Source: an uncultured Winogradskyella sp. (GTDB lineage Bacteria > Bacteroidota > Bacteroidia > Flavobacteriales > Flavobacteriaceae). Taken from it: a stretch of DNA of 64,000 nt. The stretch lies in contig CAJXLB010000001.1 of assembly GCA_913055905.1 (NCBI GenBank), positions 124,001 to 188,000 on the forward strand, read 5' to 3'. Position numbers and translations under genes: made by a program. This document shows, in pieces, positions 56,846 through 64,000 of this stretch. The notes below the pieces were generated by a model. It saw only the letters and a program-made list of their open reading frames with translations, was not told the DNA's origin and searched no databases. Each line of letters opens with the position of its first letter. Position 1 is the first letter of the stretch.

Positions 56846-57622
56846 TTGGCCGTAAAACCAAAAAAATATCTTGGTCAGCATTTTCTCAAAGACGAGAATA
56901 TTGCAAGAAAAATTGCAGACACATTGAGCCTCGAAGGTTATGATAATGTTTTGGAAATAGGCCCTGGCATGGGCGTGCTAACAAAATATCTGTTGGGTAA
57001 ACCCATAAAAACCCATGTCATAGAATTGGACTCAGAATCTGTAGTGTATCTAAACAATCACTTCTCTGATCAAGACCTAACGATATTTGAAGCCGATTTT
57101 TTAAAATTTGATCTTGGCAAAATCTTTCAAAATCATCAATTTGCCATAATTGGAAATTTTCCCTACAACATATCCTCGCAAATCGTATTTAAAGCACTTG
57201 AGCATAGAGCACTGATTCCAGAATTCTCAGGCATGTTTCAAAAGGAAGTCGCCCAAAGAATATGTGCTAAGGAAGGTTCTAAGACATACGGTATTCTCTC
57301 AGTATTGACTCAGGCATTCTATGAAGCCCAATATTTGTTTACAGTGCCTCCCACTGTTTTCAACCCTCCTCCTAGGGTAGACTCTGGTGTCTTACTATTA
57401 AAAAGAAAATCCAATTTTCAATTGCCCTGTAACGAGTCCCTATTTTTCAAGATTGTAAAAAGCAGCTTTCAACAGCGACGAAAAACACTGCGCAATAGCT
57501 TAAAAACATTCAATCTCTCCAATAATTTAAAAGCAAATACTATCTTTGGGCAACGTCCTGAACAGTTAAGCGTTTCACAGTTTATTGAACTCACCTCTTT
57601 AATTGAAGGCGACAGTAAATAA
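56846..57622 (+). CDS. rsmA: 16S rRNA (adenine1518/1519-N6)-dimethyltransferase
   Basis: 258 residues starting at a TTG (TTG GCC GTA), giving [20 protein letters not shown]. Other starts would cut the conserved GQHFL motif. SAM motif [16 protein letters not shown], catalytic [11 protein letters not shown], and [18 protein letters not shown]. It dimethylates two adenosines in helix 45 during 30S maturation. Operon with DUF4286 and probably mgtE. Confidence 0.96.
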   Translation: MAVKPKKYLGQHFLKDENIARKIADTLSLEGYDNVLEIGPGMGVLTKYLLGKPIKTHVIELDSESVVYLNNHFSDQDLTIFEADFLKFDLGKIFQNHQFAIIGNFPYNISSQIVFKALEHRALIPEFSGMFQKEVAQRICAKEGSKTYGILSVLTQAFYEAQYLFTVPPTVFNPPPRVDSGVLLLKRKSNFQLPCNESLFFKIVKSSFQQRRKTLRNSLKTFNLSNNLKANTIFGQRPEQLSVSQFIELTSLIEGDSK

Positions 57623-57672
57623 GCGTCAATTTGGTTTAGGGCCATTAACCAACTTTTCATTAAAAAATCGAA

Positions 57673-59043
57673 GTGGAAGAAATCCAAGACAACATACAAT
57701 TTCAACTCACTGATGAACTTTTGGAAAAAGTTGAGTCCCTTATCGAAGGTAGGAATGATAAGGAGCTAAAAAGACTTTTGAATGAGTTCCATTATGCTGA
57801 TATCGCTGAGATTCTAGATGAATTGAATTTAGACGATGCTGTCTATCTCATAAAATTATTGGATTCTGAAACAACTTCTGATGTTCTCACAGAGCTCGAT
57901 GAAGACACTAGGGAAAAGGTACTGCAGAATTTATCCGATAAGGAGATTGCTGAAGAAATTGAGGAATTAGATACGGACGATGCCGTTGACATCATTGCCG
58001 AGCTTCCTGAAAATAGGCAACTTAATGTAATTTCTAAAATTGAAGACGAAGCCCATAAGTCTGAAATTAAGGAACTGCTTAAGTACGATGATGATACAGC
58101 AGGTGGTCTCATGGCTAAGGAGCTAGTTAAAGTTTATGAAACCTGGACCGTTGCTGGATGTTTGAGACGTATTAGAGGTCAAGCAAAGGATGTTACCAGA
58201 GTACATTCCATTTATGTTGTAGACAAACAAGAAAAGCTTATAGGTCGCTTGTCTTTGAAGGACTTAATCGTAGCTAAAAACGACCAGAAAATTGCTGAGA
58301 TTAAAAAAGACAATGTAGACTGGGTGAATGTACATGACGATGTAGAAGACGTTGCCAAAGTGATGGCAAAATACGATTTGGAAGCCATCCCTGTTGTAGA
58401 CGATAATCAAACCCTTCTCGGGCGCATTACCATAGATGATATCGTAGATGTTCTTAAAGAAGAGGCTGACAAAGATTATCAATTGGCAGCTGGTATCACC
58501 CAAGACGTAGATATCGACGATACAATTCTTGAACTTACCAAAGCCCGTTTACCATGGTTGTTCCTAGGACTACTTGGTGGTATAGGCGCCTTTATAATCA
58601 TGGAAGGATTTCAAGAGGCGTTTAGCACCTATGCCGTGTTATTTTTCTTTACACCTCTGATTGCGGCCATGGCTGGTAATGTAGGTGTACAATCCAGCGC
58701 CATAATCGTACAAGGTTTGGCAAATGATGATGTAAAAGGCAGCATCAATGGACGTCTAGCCAAAGAAATGCTGCTAGCAGCCCTAAATGGCATTATACTC
58801 GCTCTGTTTTTATTCGTGTTTGTTTGGATTTATAATGGAGAGGTTTTAAAGGCTGTTGCTATTTCGGTATCCCTTGTGGCCGTTATAATTATTGCTGGTT
58901 TAATAGGAACTTTTGTGCCTTTATTTTTAGACAAACGCGGTATTGATCCGGCCATAGCGACTGGTCCATTCATTACAACGAGTAATGATATTTTAGGCAT
59001 ACTACTGTATTTTTGGATTGCCAAGCTCATATTGGGTATTTGA
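57673..59043 (+). CDS. mgtE: magnesium transporter MgtE
   Basis: 456 residues from a GTG start. The cytoplasmic N-domain (about 1-130; LLNEFHYADIAEILDELNLDDAVYLIKLLD) and a CBS pair (about 135-255; LGRITIDDIVDVLKEEAD) sense magnesium. Five helices (about 290-456) follow, with the pore segment AAMAGNVGVQSSAIIVQGLA and a C-terminal TSNDILGILLYFWIAKLIL. Length normal. About 50 bp downstream of rsmA. Confidence 0.95.
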   Translation: MEEIQDNIQFQLTDELLEKVESLIEGRNDKELKRLLNEFHYADIAEILDELNLDDAVYLIKLLDSETTSDVLTELDEDTREKVLQNLSDKEIAEEIEELDTDDAVDIIAELPENRQLNVISKIEDEAHKSEIKELLKYDDDTAGGLMAKELVKVYETWTVAGCLRRIRGQAKDVTRVHSIYVVDKQEKLIGRLSLKDLIVAKNDQKIAEIKKDNVDWVNVHDDVEDVAKVMAKYDLEAIPVVDDNQTLLGRITIDDIVDVLKEEADKDYQLAAGITQDVDIDDTILELTKARLPWLFLGLLGGIGAFIIMEGFQEAFSTYAVLFFFTPLIAAMAGNVGVQSSAIIVQGLANDDVKGSINGRLAKEMLLAALNGIILALFLFVFVWIYNGEVLKAVAISVSLVAVIIIAGLIGTFVPLFLDKRGIDPAIATGPFITTSNDILGILLYFWIAKLILGI

Positions 59044-59159
59044 GCCCAAGCTTTTGATTTAAACTTGATTGAACCTTTGGGAATTTGTAACTTTAAGTCT
59101 AAAGGTTGTTTAATTTACCGTTATAGTTAATATAACTAGACCGCCTAAAACCATATAGT

Positions 59160-60137
59160 TTGAAAATACTCCATTTAGATAGCAACCATCCACTTCTCAT
59201 AGAACAACTCAACGTGTTGGGCTTTAGCAACGATGAGGACTACACTTCAAGTAAAGAGGTTATTACGTCTAAGATTTCAGACTACCACGGCATTGTAATA
59301 AGAAGTCGGTTTGCCATAGACAAGGCCTTTATAGATGCCGCCACAAATCTTAAGTTTATTGGTCGTGTCGGTGCAGGTTTAGAAAATATAGATGTCAATT
59401 ATGCCCAAGAGAAAGGAATTAGCCTTATAGCTGCACCAGAAGGCAACCGTAATGCTGTTGGTGAGCACGCTCTTGGAATGCTTTTGGCGTTATTGAACAA
59501 AATTACCCAAGCCGACAGGGAAGTTAAGAACGGACATTGGCGCAGAGAGAAAAATAGGGGAATTGAACTCGATGGCAAAACGGTTGGCCTCATAGGTTAC
59601 GGCAATATGGGCAAGGCCTTTGCCAAAAAGTTACGCGGTTTCGATGTAGATGTCATTTGCCATGATATAAAAAGTAATGTCGAAGATGAAAACGCTAAAC
59701 AAGTATCCTTAGAAGACCTTCAGAATAGGTCGGATGTACTCAGTTTACATACGCCAGAAACGCCTCTTACCATAGGCATGGTCAACCTAAAGTTCATTTC
59801 ACAATTCAAAAAACCGTTTTGGTTAATAAATACGGCTCGTGGAAAAAGTGTCGTGACAAAAGATTTAGTCTCTGCTTTGGAATCTGGTAAGATTTTAGGC
59901 GCTGGATTAGATGTTCTTGAATATGAAAAAGCGTCATTTGAAGACCTTTTTAAACCTGAAGAGCCAAAATCTAGATGGATGCGCAAGGCCAAAAAAACTA
60001 AATTGCCCGAAGCTTTTGAATATCTCATAAATGCCGAAAATGTCATTCTCACACCTCATGTCGCCGGATGGACCTTGGAGAGTCATGAAAAGTTGGCACA
60101 AACCATTGTAGATAAAATAAAGGCTGAATTTTGCTAA
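59160..60137 (+). CDS. D-isomer-specific 2-hydroxyacid dehydrogenase (phosphoglycerate dehydrogenase-like)
   Basis: 325 residues from a TTG start (TTG AAA ATA CTC). The NAD-binding Rossmann motif is VGLIGYGNMGKAFAKKL (about 142-158). The active-site Arg is in INTARGKSVV, the Glu in LDVLEYEKAS and the His in TPHVAGWTLES. The front domain has GRVGAGLENIDVNYA. SerA is most likely, but no ACT domain follows and no serBC are nearby, so the substrate is not certain. Monocistronic or followed by luxR-type gene. Confidence 0.85.
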   Translation: MKILHLDSNHPLLIEQLNVLGFSNDEDYTSSKEVITSKISDYHGIVIRSRFAIDKAFIDAATNLKFIGRVGAGLENIDVNYAQEKGISLIAAPEGNRNAVGEHALGMLLALLNKITQADREVKNGHWRREKNRGIELDGKTVGLIGYGNMGKAFAKKLRGFDVDVICHDIKSNVEDENAKQVSLEDLQNRSDVLSLHTPETPLTIGMVNLKFISQFKKPFWLINTARGKSVVTKDLVSALESGKILGAGLDVLEYEKASFEDLFKPEEPKSRWMRKAKKTKLPEAFEYLINAENVILTPHVAGWTLESHEKLAQTIVDKIKAEFC

Positions 60138-60146
60138 TTTGAAGTG

Positions 60147-60560
60147 ATGCGTAAAACCATACTTATTTTTTCTTTGCTTATTATAGTTTTATTACTGCTT
60201 TTTCAATTAAGCAAGTACAGCATCGTATTTGGCCACAGCAAAACAGAAACGATAATAGCGGTCATTGCTGTGGTATTCTTTGCCATAGGTTTCGCAATTC
60301 AAAAACAAAGTAAAGCGCCCGAACAGAAACACAACAGCACTCGCATTGATTACGACAAAATCAAAGCACTACAAATCAGTGACCGAGAGTATGAGGTATT
60401 GCAGGGCATTTCAGAAGGACTGTCCAACAAAGAAATAGCGGAAAGACTATTTTTATCTGAGAGTACGATTAAAACACACGTTTCCAATTTACTTTTAAAA
60501 CTTAATGCGAAACGGAGAACACAGGCGCTTCAAATAGCACAGTCCTTTCATATTATTTAA
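60147..60560 (+). CDS. membrane-anchored LuxR-family regulator
   Basis: 137 residues from the ATG at 60147 (a GTG one codon earlier is possible). Two helices lie at the N-terminus (about 3-20 and 30-48; TILIFSLLIIVLLLLF). A linker leads to a GerE/LuxR HTH (about 75-135; ISDREYEVLQGISEGLSNKEIAERLFLSESTIKTHVSNLLLKL). There is no receiver or ligand domain, so it is an unusual one-component membrane DNA-binding protein. It directly precedes the DUF4199 gene, whose promoter carries a palindrome, so it likely controls it. Confidence 0.85.
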   Translation: MRKTILIFSLLIIVLLLLFQLSKYSIVFGHSKTETIIAVIAVVFFAIGFAIQKQSKAPEQKHNSTRIDYDKIKALQISDREYEVLQGISEGLSNKEIAERLFLSESTIKTHVSNLLLKLNAKRRTQALQIAQSFHII

Positions 60561-60593
60561 AATACCTACTTTTAAACTTAAGTACTACCGTTT

Positions 60594-60609
60594 TCATACT
60601 TTAGTATGA
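60594..60609. promoter_or_regulatory. palindromic operator candidate upstream of DUF4199 gene
   Basis: TCATACT-TT-AGTATGA, a perfect 7-bp arm inverted repeat whose right end abuts the expected -33 position of the promoter with -7 box at 60632-60639. A good candidate binding site for the LuxR-type protein encoded just upstream. Confidence 0.5.
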
Positions 60610-60631
60610 GCCCAGAAATGGACATGATACC

Positions 60632-60639
60632 TACATTTG
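60632..60639 (+). promoter_or_regulatory. -7 box for DUF4199 gene
   Basis: TACATTTG, an exact TAnnTTTG match. No TTG at -33; the palindrome sits there instead. It supports the gene start at 60664 rather than the longer reading. Confidence 0.6.
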
Positions 60640-60663
60640 CTTAAATCTAAAAAAACAAATTCA

Positions 60664-61173
60664 ATGAAATCAACAATATTAAAATTTGGAGGCTATGGTC
60701 TCCTTACAGGTTTAGTAGTATTTGGCTTAGCCCTGACCTTTGGCGATGAACTAAGTTACACTACACAGGAAATAATTGGCTATGGTGCCATGATTGTTTC
60801 GCTTTCGTTCGTTTTTTTTGGTATTAAACATTACCGCGACAATGTTAATAATGGGCAACTCCGATTTGGCAAAGGACTTGTGATAGGCTTATTGATTTCT
60901 TGCTTGGTTGGTCTTGGAATTGGTTTTATGGACTACCTGTATACTACGGTTATCAATCCCGATTTTGCTGATGAATACCTTGAACGAACACTTAAACTCT
61001 ATGAGTCCCAGTTTTCTGGTGAAGAGCTTAAAGCTAAATCAGAAGAACTGACCCAACAAATGAAAGATTACGGCGGTTCAGGGTTTATGGCATTTTTAAT
61101 GTTTATAACCGTAGCCTTGATTGGAACGGTAATTTCTATCATTTCTTCTCTTATTCTACAACGGAAACACTAA
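60664..61173 (+). CDS. DUF4199 family membrane protein
   Basis: 169 residues from the ATG at 60664 (MKSTILKFGGYGLLTGL). Four helices: about 4-22, 32-52, 70-90 and 142-163, with an extramembrane loop LERTLKLYESQFSGEELKAKSEELTQQMKDYGG between helices three and four. This matches DUF4199, common in Bacteroidota and of unknown function. The two following small genes are spaced 8-12 bp apart, so a LuxR-regulated operon is likely. Confidence 0.88.
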   Translation: MKSTILKFGGYGLLTGLVVFGLALTFGDELSYTTQEIIGYGAMIVSLSFVFFGIKHYRDNVNNGQLRFGKGLVIGLLISCLVGLGIGFMDYLYTTVINPDFADEYLERTLKLYESQFSGEELKAKSEELTQQMKDYGGSGFMAFLMFITVALIGTVISIISSLILQRKH

Positions 61174-61184
61174 CCATAGCTATT

Positions 61185-61640
61185 ATGAAAATCGATGCCA
61201 ACACACCAGAAGACTATATCAATCAAGTACCCGAACAACGCCGAGAGGCACTCAAAAAATTACGACAAGTCATAAACAAAAATTTACCTGAGGGCTTTGA
61301 AGAAGGTATCATTTATAACATGATAGGTTACTTTGTGCCTCATTCTGTTTATCCAGATGGCTACCATTGCGACCCAAAGATTCCGTTACCATTTATGAGC
61401 TTTGCCTCACAGAAAAATTCGGTTAACCTATACCATAGCGGCATTTATGCCAAAAAGGAATTACATGATTGGTTTGTGCAAGAATACTCTAAGCACAGTA
61501 GTAGAAAATTAGATATGGGTAAAAGTTGTATCAGGTTTAAAAAAATGGATGCTATTCCGTTTGAACTTATTGGCCAACTTACCCGAAAAATGAGCTCGGA
61601 AGAGTGGATAGAAATTTACGAGTCTGCAATTAAAAAATAA
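61185..61640 (+). CDS. DUF1801 family protein (YdhG-like)
   Basis: 151 residues. The start ANTPEDYINQVPEQRREALKKLRQVI and SFASQKNSVNLYHSGIY are typical of DUF1801, a frataxin-like-fold protein. Function unknown; relatives in Bacillota were linked to intracellular iron handling. In operon after the DUF4199 gene. Confidence 0.85.
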   Translation: MKIDANTPEDYINQVPEQRREALKKLRQVINKNLPEGFEEGIIYNMIGYFVPHSVYPDGYHCDPKIPLPFMSFASQKNSVNLYHSGIYAKKELHDWFVQEYSKHSSRKLDMGKSCIRFKKMDAIPFELIGQLTRKMSSEEWIEIYESAIKK

Positions 61641-61647
61641 ATACCTC

Positions 61648-62034
61648 ATGAAAAAAAGAGTAACTGGAATTGGAGGACTGTTCTTCAAATCAAAGAATCC
61701 AAAGGCAACTAAGGATTGGTATAATAAACATCTTGGCTTTAACACAGACGATTATGGTTGTACCTTTTGGTGGCAAGATAAAGCCGGAAGGGAATGTTCA
61801 ACACAATGGAGTCCTTTTGAATCTGACACTAAATACTTTCAACCGTCACAAAAAGACTTTATGTTTAATTACAGAGTTGAAAACCTAGAAGCACTTCTAA
61901 AAGTTCTAAAAGAAGAAGGCGTAGAAATCGTTGGCGATATGGAAACCTATGACTACGGGAAATTTGCTTGGATTCTCGACAATGAAAACAATAAAATCGA
62001 ATTATGGGAACCTAAAGATCAGGCCTTGAAGTAA
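61648..62034 (+). CDS. VOC-superfamily (glyoxalase-like) protein
   Basis: 128 residues with the betaalphabetabetabeta pattern of one VOC module pair: ITGIGGLFFKSKNPKATKDWYNKHLGFNTDD, and the C-terminal FAWILDNENNKIELWEPKD with the metal-ligand Glu. These bind a divalent metal and a small substrate, often in detoxification. Substrate not assignable. Third gene of the DUF4199 operon. Confidence 0.87.
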   Translation: MKKRVTGIGGLFFKSKNPKATKDWYNKHLGFNTDDYGCTFWWQDKAGRECSTQWSPFESDTKYFQPSQKDFMFNYRVENLEALLKVLKEEGVEIVGDMETYDYGKFAWILDNENNKIELWEPKDQALK

Positions 62035-62094
62035 TTCAATTGGTTTTTTTAGTATTTTTAAGTCATTACTATTAACCACTAAAAAATCACGATC

Positions 62095-62580
62095 ATGTCT
62101 GATGAAAATAACAACAAAGATCTAGGTGACGACCTCAACGATATGTTGGGAGACGCCAAGGATGGAGCAAAAAAGGCTGCGGATAAGGCCGAAGACAAAG
62201 CCAAGGAAATGGCAGATGATGCCAAGGAATTTGGAAAAGATGCCAAAGAAAAAGCCTCTAAATTTGCAGATGAGGCCAAGGAAACAGCAAAAGAATTTAC
62301 ATCAAGTGCCAAAGAGACATTTGAGTCTAATGACAACAAGAAAATTCTTGCTGGAATATTAGGAATATTACTTGGTGGCCTTGGTGTGCACAAATTTATA
62401 TTAGGATACACAAAAGAAGGTATCATAATGCTTGCCCTGGCACTACTAGGTTTTTTTACCTGTGGCATTACCTCAGCAGTTTCTGGTATTGTTGGTCTTA
62501 TTGAAGGTATCTTGTATCTAACAAAATCAGATGAAGACTTTTACAACACCTATCAAGTAGGGCAAAAGCCTTGGTTCTAA
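62095..62580 (+). CDS. TM2-domain protein with LEA-like charged helix
   Basis: 161 residues. Residues about 5-75 form a long amphipathic helix of Ala, Lys, Asp and Glu in an 11-residue rhythm (AKDGAKKAADKAEDKAKEMA), like late-embryogenesis-abundant stress proteins. Residues about 80-161 hold a TM2 domain with two helices (ILAGILGILLGGLGVHKFILG and IIMLALALLGFFTCGITSAV) and the usual start/end signature. The mix is unusual and suggests a membrane-tethered stress helix. Own small unit followed by a terminator. Confidence 0.85.
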   Translation: MSDENNNKDLGDDLNDMLGDAKDGAKKAADKAEDKAKEMADDAKEFGKDAKEKASKFADEAKETAKEFTSSAKETFESNDNKKILAGILGILLGGLGVHKFILGYTKEGIIMLALALLGFFTCGITSAVSGIVGLIEGILYLTKSDEDFYNTYQVGQKPWF

Positions 62581-62596
62581 GCGATTCCCAATACAT

Positions 62597-62634
62597 AAAA
62601 AAGCCCATAGTTTTAAAATTATGGGCTTTTTTTA
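62597..62634 (+). terminator. terminator of TM2 gene
   Basis: AAAAAAGCCCATA / TATGGGCTTTTTT-like stem (AAAAGCCCATAGTTTT to AAAATTATGGGCTTTT) with a T run; the symmetric A/T runs also suit the convergent gene. Confidence 0.88.
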
Positions 62635-62703
62635 TGGTTCTTTACCTTTATTGAAAACAAGGGCTCACTACGGTTAAATCAATAAAATCATGTGGGTGTG
62701 CTC

Positions 62704-63999
62704 TTATTTATCATGATTATCCATTAAGTTTCGCTCCAACTCGGCTTGAAACTCCTCCATCACTGGTTTTACCGTGCTTTCGGGTAAATCTGCTATTTTA
62801 ATGTACATCAATCCGTCTACAGAGTTATTAAACAATGGATCTACATTAAAGGCCACCAACTTGGCATTTTGCTTTATATATTTTTTGAGCAAAACTGGTA
62901 GTCTTAATGCCCCAGGTTCTACCTCATCGATGATTTTATCAAATTTGTTTAAATCGGCTTCCGTAGAGTCAAACACAAAATCCTTATCAGCATCCTTAAG
63001 CTTTACCTTAAACTCCTTTTTAGGTCGCACGTACTGCGCCACATAAGGATCATAGTAATGGGATTTCATAAACTCTATCATCAAACTCTTGGAAAAGTTT
63101 GAAAACTGATTGCTTATGCTTACACCACCAATTAAATATTTGTGCTCAGGATGACGCAAGGTGGTATGCACAATTCCTTTCCACAATAAAAACAAAGGCA
63201 TTGGTTTTTGCTGGTATTCCTTTACAATAAAGGCGCGACCCATTTCAATGGATTGGCTCATCATCTTATACAGTTCTGGCTCAAATCTAAACAGGTCTTG
63301 CAGATAAAAACCATCGATGCCATAGCGTTCAAAAATTTGAGCGCCTAAGCCCATTCTATAGGCTCCTGCTATAATGTTTTTATCATTGTCCCAAAGAAAC
63401 ATATGGTGATAATAGGTGTCAAACGTGTCTAGATCAATGGCTTCGTTTGTTCCCTCACCAACTTCCCTAAATGTAATTTCCCGTAGACGACCTATTTCTC
63501 TCAATATATTAGGAATGTCCTTGGGAGCCGCCAAAAACACCTCATAATTCTTGCTAATGAGTAGTCGCGAACCTATTTCCCTAAGGTTATCTACTTCAGC
63601 AATCATCGTTTCAGAGTCAACTGGTGTGACAATGCGCTTTGGCAATTTTGGCGCTTTTAAAGACGACTGTAAATTATCTAAAATCTTAGGTCTATCTTCA
63701 AAGGTGTTTGATAATATATAGGTTTTACGCCTCAAAAACTCTGAGAAGTCTTTTAAGTTATCGTATTCTCCCTGGTCTTTCACAGATATTGGCCTTCCCA
63801 CACGTACTTTAATAACACGACGCTTTTGGGTGAGCAGTTCTGATGGGAGTTTGGCCGTTCGCAAGGTGTCGCTAATCTTGGATAATCTGTAGAATAACCT
63901 ACTGTTTTTTGCATGAAAGTAAATTGGCACTACTGGAACTTCGGCCTTTTTTATGAGTTTCATGGCCGCTTCTTCCCAGGGTTTATCAACGACCAATTT
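62704..63999 (-). CDS. bifunctional acyltransferase, OlsF-like (N-terminus outside window)
   Basis: About 430 residues are visible; the frame is open at the right edge, so the PlsC-type N-terminal O-acyltransferase domain is cut, with only its end seen (KPWEEAAMKLIKKAEVPVVPIYFHAKNSRLF, VIKVRVGRPIS). The complete C-terminal half is a GNAT-like N-acyltransferase (OlsB/hemolysin-like) with LREIGRLREITFREVGEGTNEAIDLDTFD, YRMGLGAQIFERYGIDGFYL and LWKGIVHTTLRHPEHKYLIGGVSIS. This fusion is OlsF of ornithine-lipid synthesis in Flavobacterium and Serratia; a glycine-lipid role is also possible. Confidence 0.82.
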   Translation of the reverse strand, partial: KLVVDKPWEEAAMKLIKKAEVPVVPIYFHAKNSRLFYRLSKISDTLRTAKLPSELLTQKRRVIKVRVGRPISVKDQGEYDNLKDFSEFLRRKTYILSNTFEDRPKILDNLQSSLKAPKLPKRIVTPVDSETMIAEVDNLREIGSRLLISKNYEVFLAAPKDIPNILREIGRLREITFREVGEGTNEAIDLDTFDTYYHHMFLWDNDKNIIAGAYRMGLGAQIFERYGIDGFYLQDLFRFEPELYKMMSQSIEMGRAFIVKEYQQKPMPLFLLWKGIVHTTLRHPEHKYLIGGVSISNQFSNFSKSLMIEFMKSHYYDPYVAQYVRPKKEFKVKLKDADKDFVFDSTEADLNKFDKIIDEVEPGALRLPVLLKKYIKQNAKLVAFNVDPLFNNSVDGLMYIKIADLPESTVKPVMEEFQAELERNLMDNHDK

Positions 64000-64000
64000 T

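Noticed and set aside
1-64000. CRISPR arrays, prophage, insertion sequences or integrative elements
   Set aside because: No regularly spaced repeats with spacers, no transposase, integrase or phage structural genes were found on either strand. The only mobile-looking site is the GIY-YIG/tRNA locus.

Overview
The window is chromosomal DNA from an AT-rich member of the Bacteroidota, most likely a marine Flavobacteriaceae. The signs are: two secreted metalloproteases ending in type IX secretion (Por/SorT9SS) sorting domains, two TonB-dependent receptors with carboxypeptidase-regulatory-like N-termini, an ECF sigma/FecR/receptor cassette, many promoters with the Bacteroidota -7 box TAnnTTTG, a half-window OlsF-like ornithine/glycine-lipid acyltransferase, and flavobacterial families such as DUF4199, DUF4286 and DUF3109. 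I see no prophage, insertion sequence, CRISPR array or rRNA. There is one tRNA, tRNA-Leu(CAA).

Layout. 1-5.2 kb: end of a ClC channel with CBS domains, a small membrane protein, a cold-shock protein, tadA, and a secreted M36 metalloprotease. 5.4-8.8 kb: dxs, a 55-residue membrane ORF and dgt. 8.9-20.6 kb: a TonB receptor, a threefold-repeat beta-helix-like lipoprotein, a MORN-like protein, two tandem PiT phosphate transporters with PhoU-like tails, and an 84-residue ORF. 20.7-31.4 kb: a CPBP protease, an OmpA-like lipoprotein, nrdA/nrdB, DUF3109, MarC, a half-size flavoprotein, an S41 protease, a dCMP deaminase and HupE. 31.6-37.4 kb: an Asp-rich lipoprotein divergent from an ECF sigma - FecR - TonB receptor operon. 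37.5-43.9 kb: a double AAA+ ATPase with a duplicated unknown N-terminal domain, facing a tight three-gene envelope operon that includes a trypsin-like protein. 44-44.7 kb: tRNA-Leu, a GIY-YIG ORF and a broken copy of the tRNA 5' half. 44.8-64 kb: housekeeping genes (prs, rplY, pth, ribF, serS, rsmA, mgtE) mixed with a reprolysin-like protease, an HTTM protein, a TPR protein, a LuxR-type regulator with DUF4199, and small accessory genes.

The most interesting signal is regulatory. In front of the first TonB receptor and of both PiT transporters I find runs of TTAACA-like units repeated exactly every 11 bp (six phases, five units and three units). This is the geometry of PhoB/PhoP boxes, and it ties the receptor and its repeat lipoprotein to the phosphate transporters as one proposed phosphate-starvation regulon. 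Other candidates for new biology are the double-AAA+ protein with its facing envelope operon, and the GIY-YIG/tRNA/palindrome arrangement.
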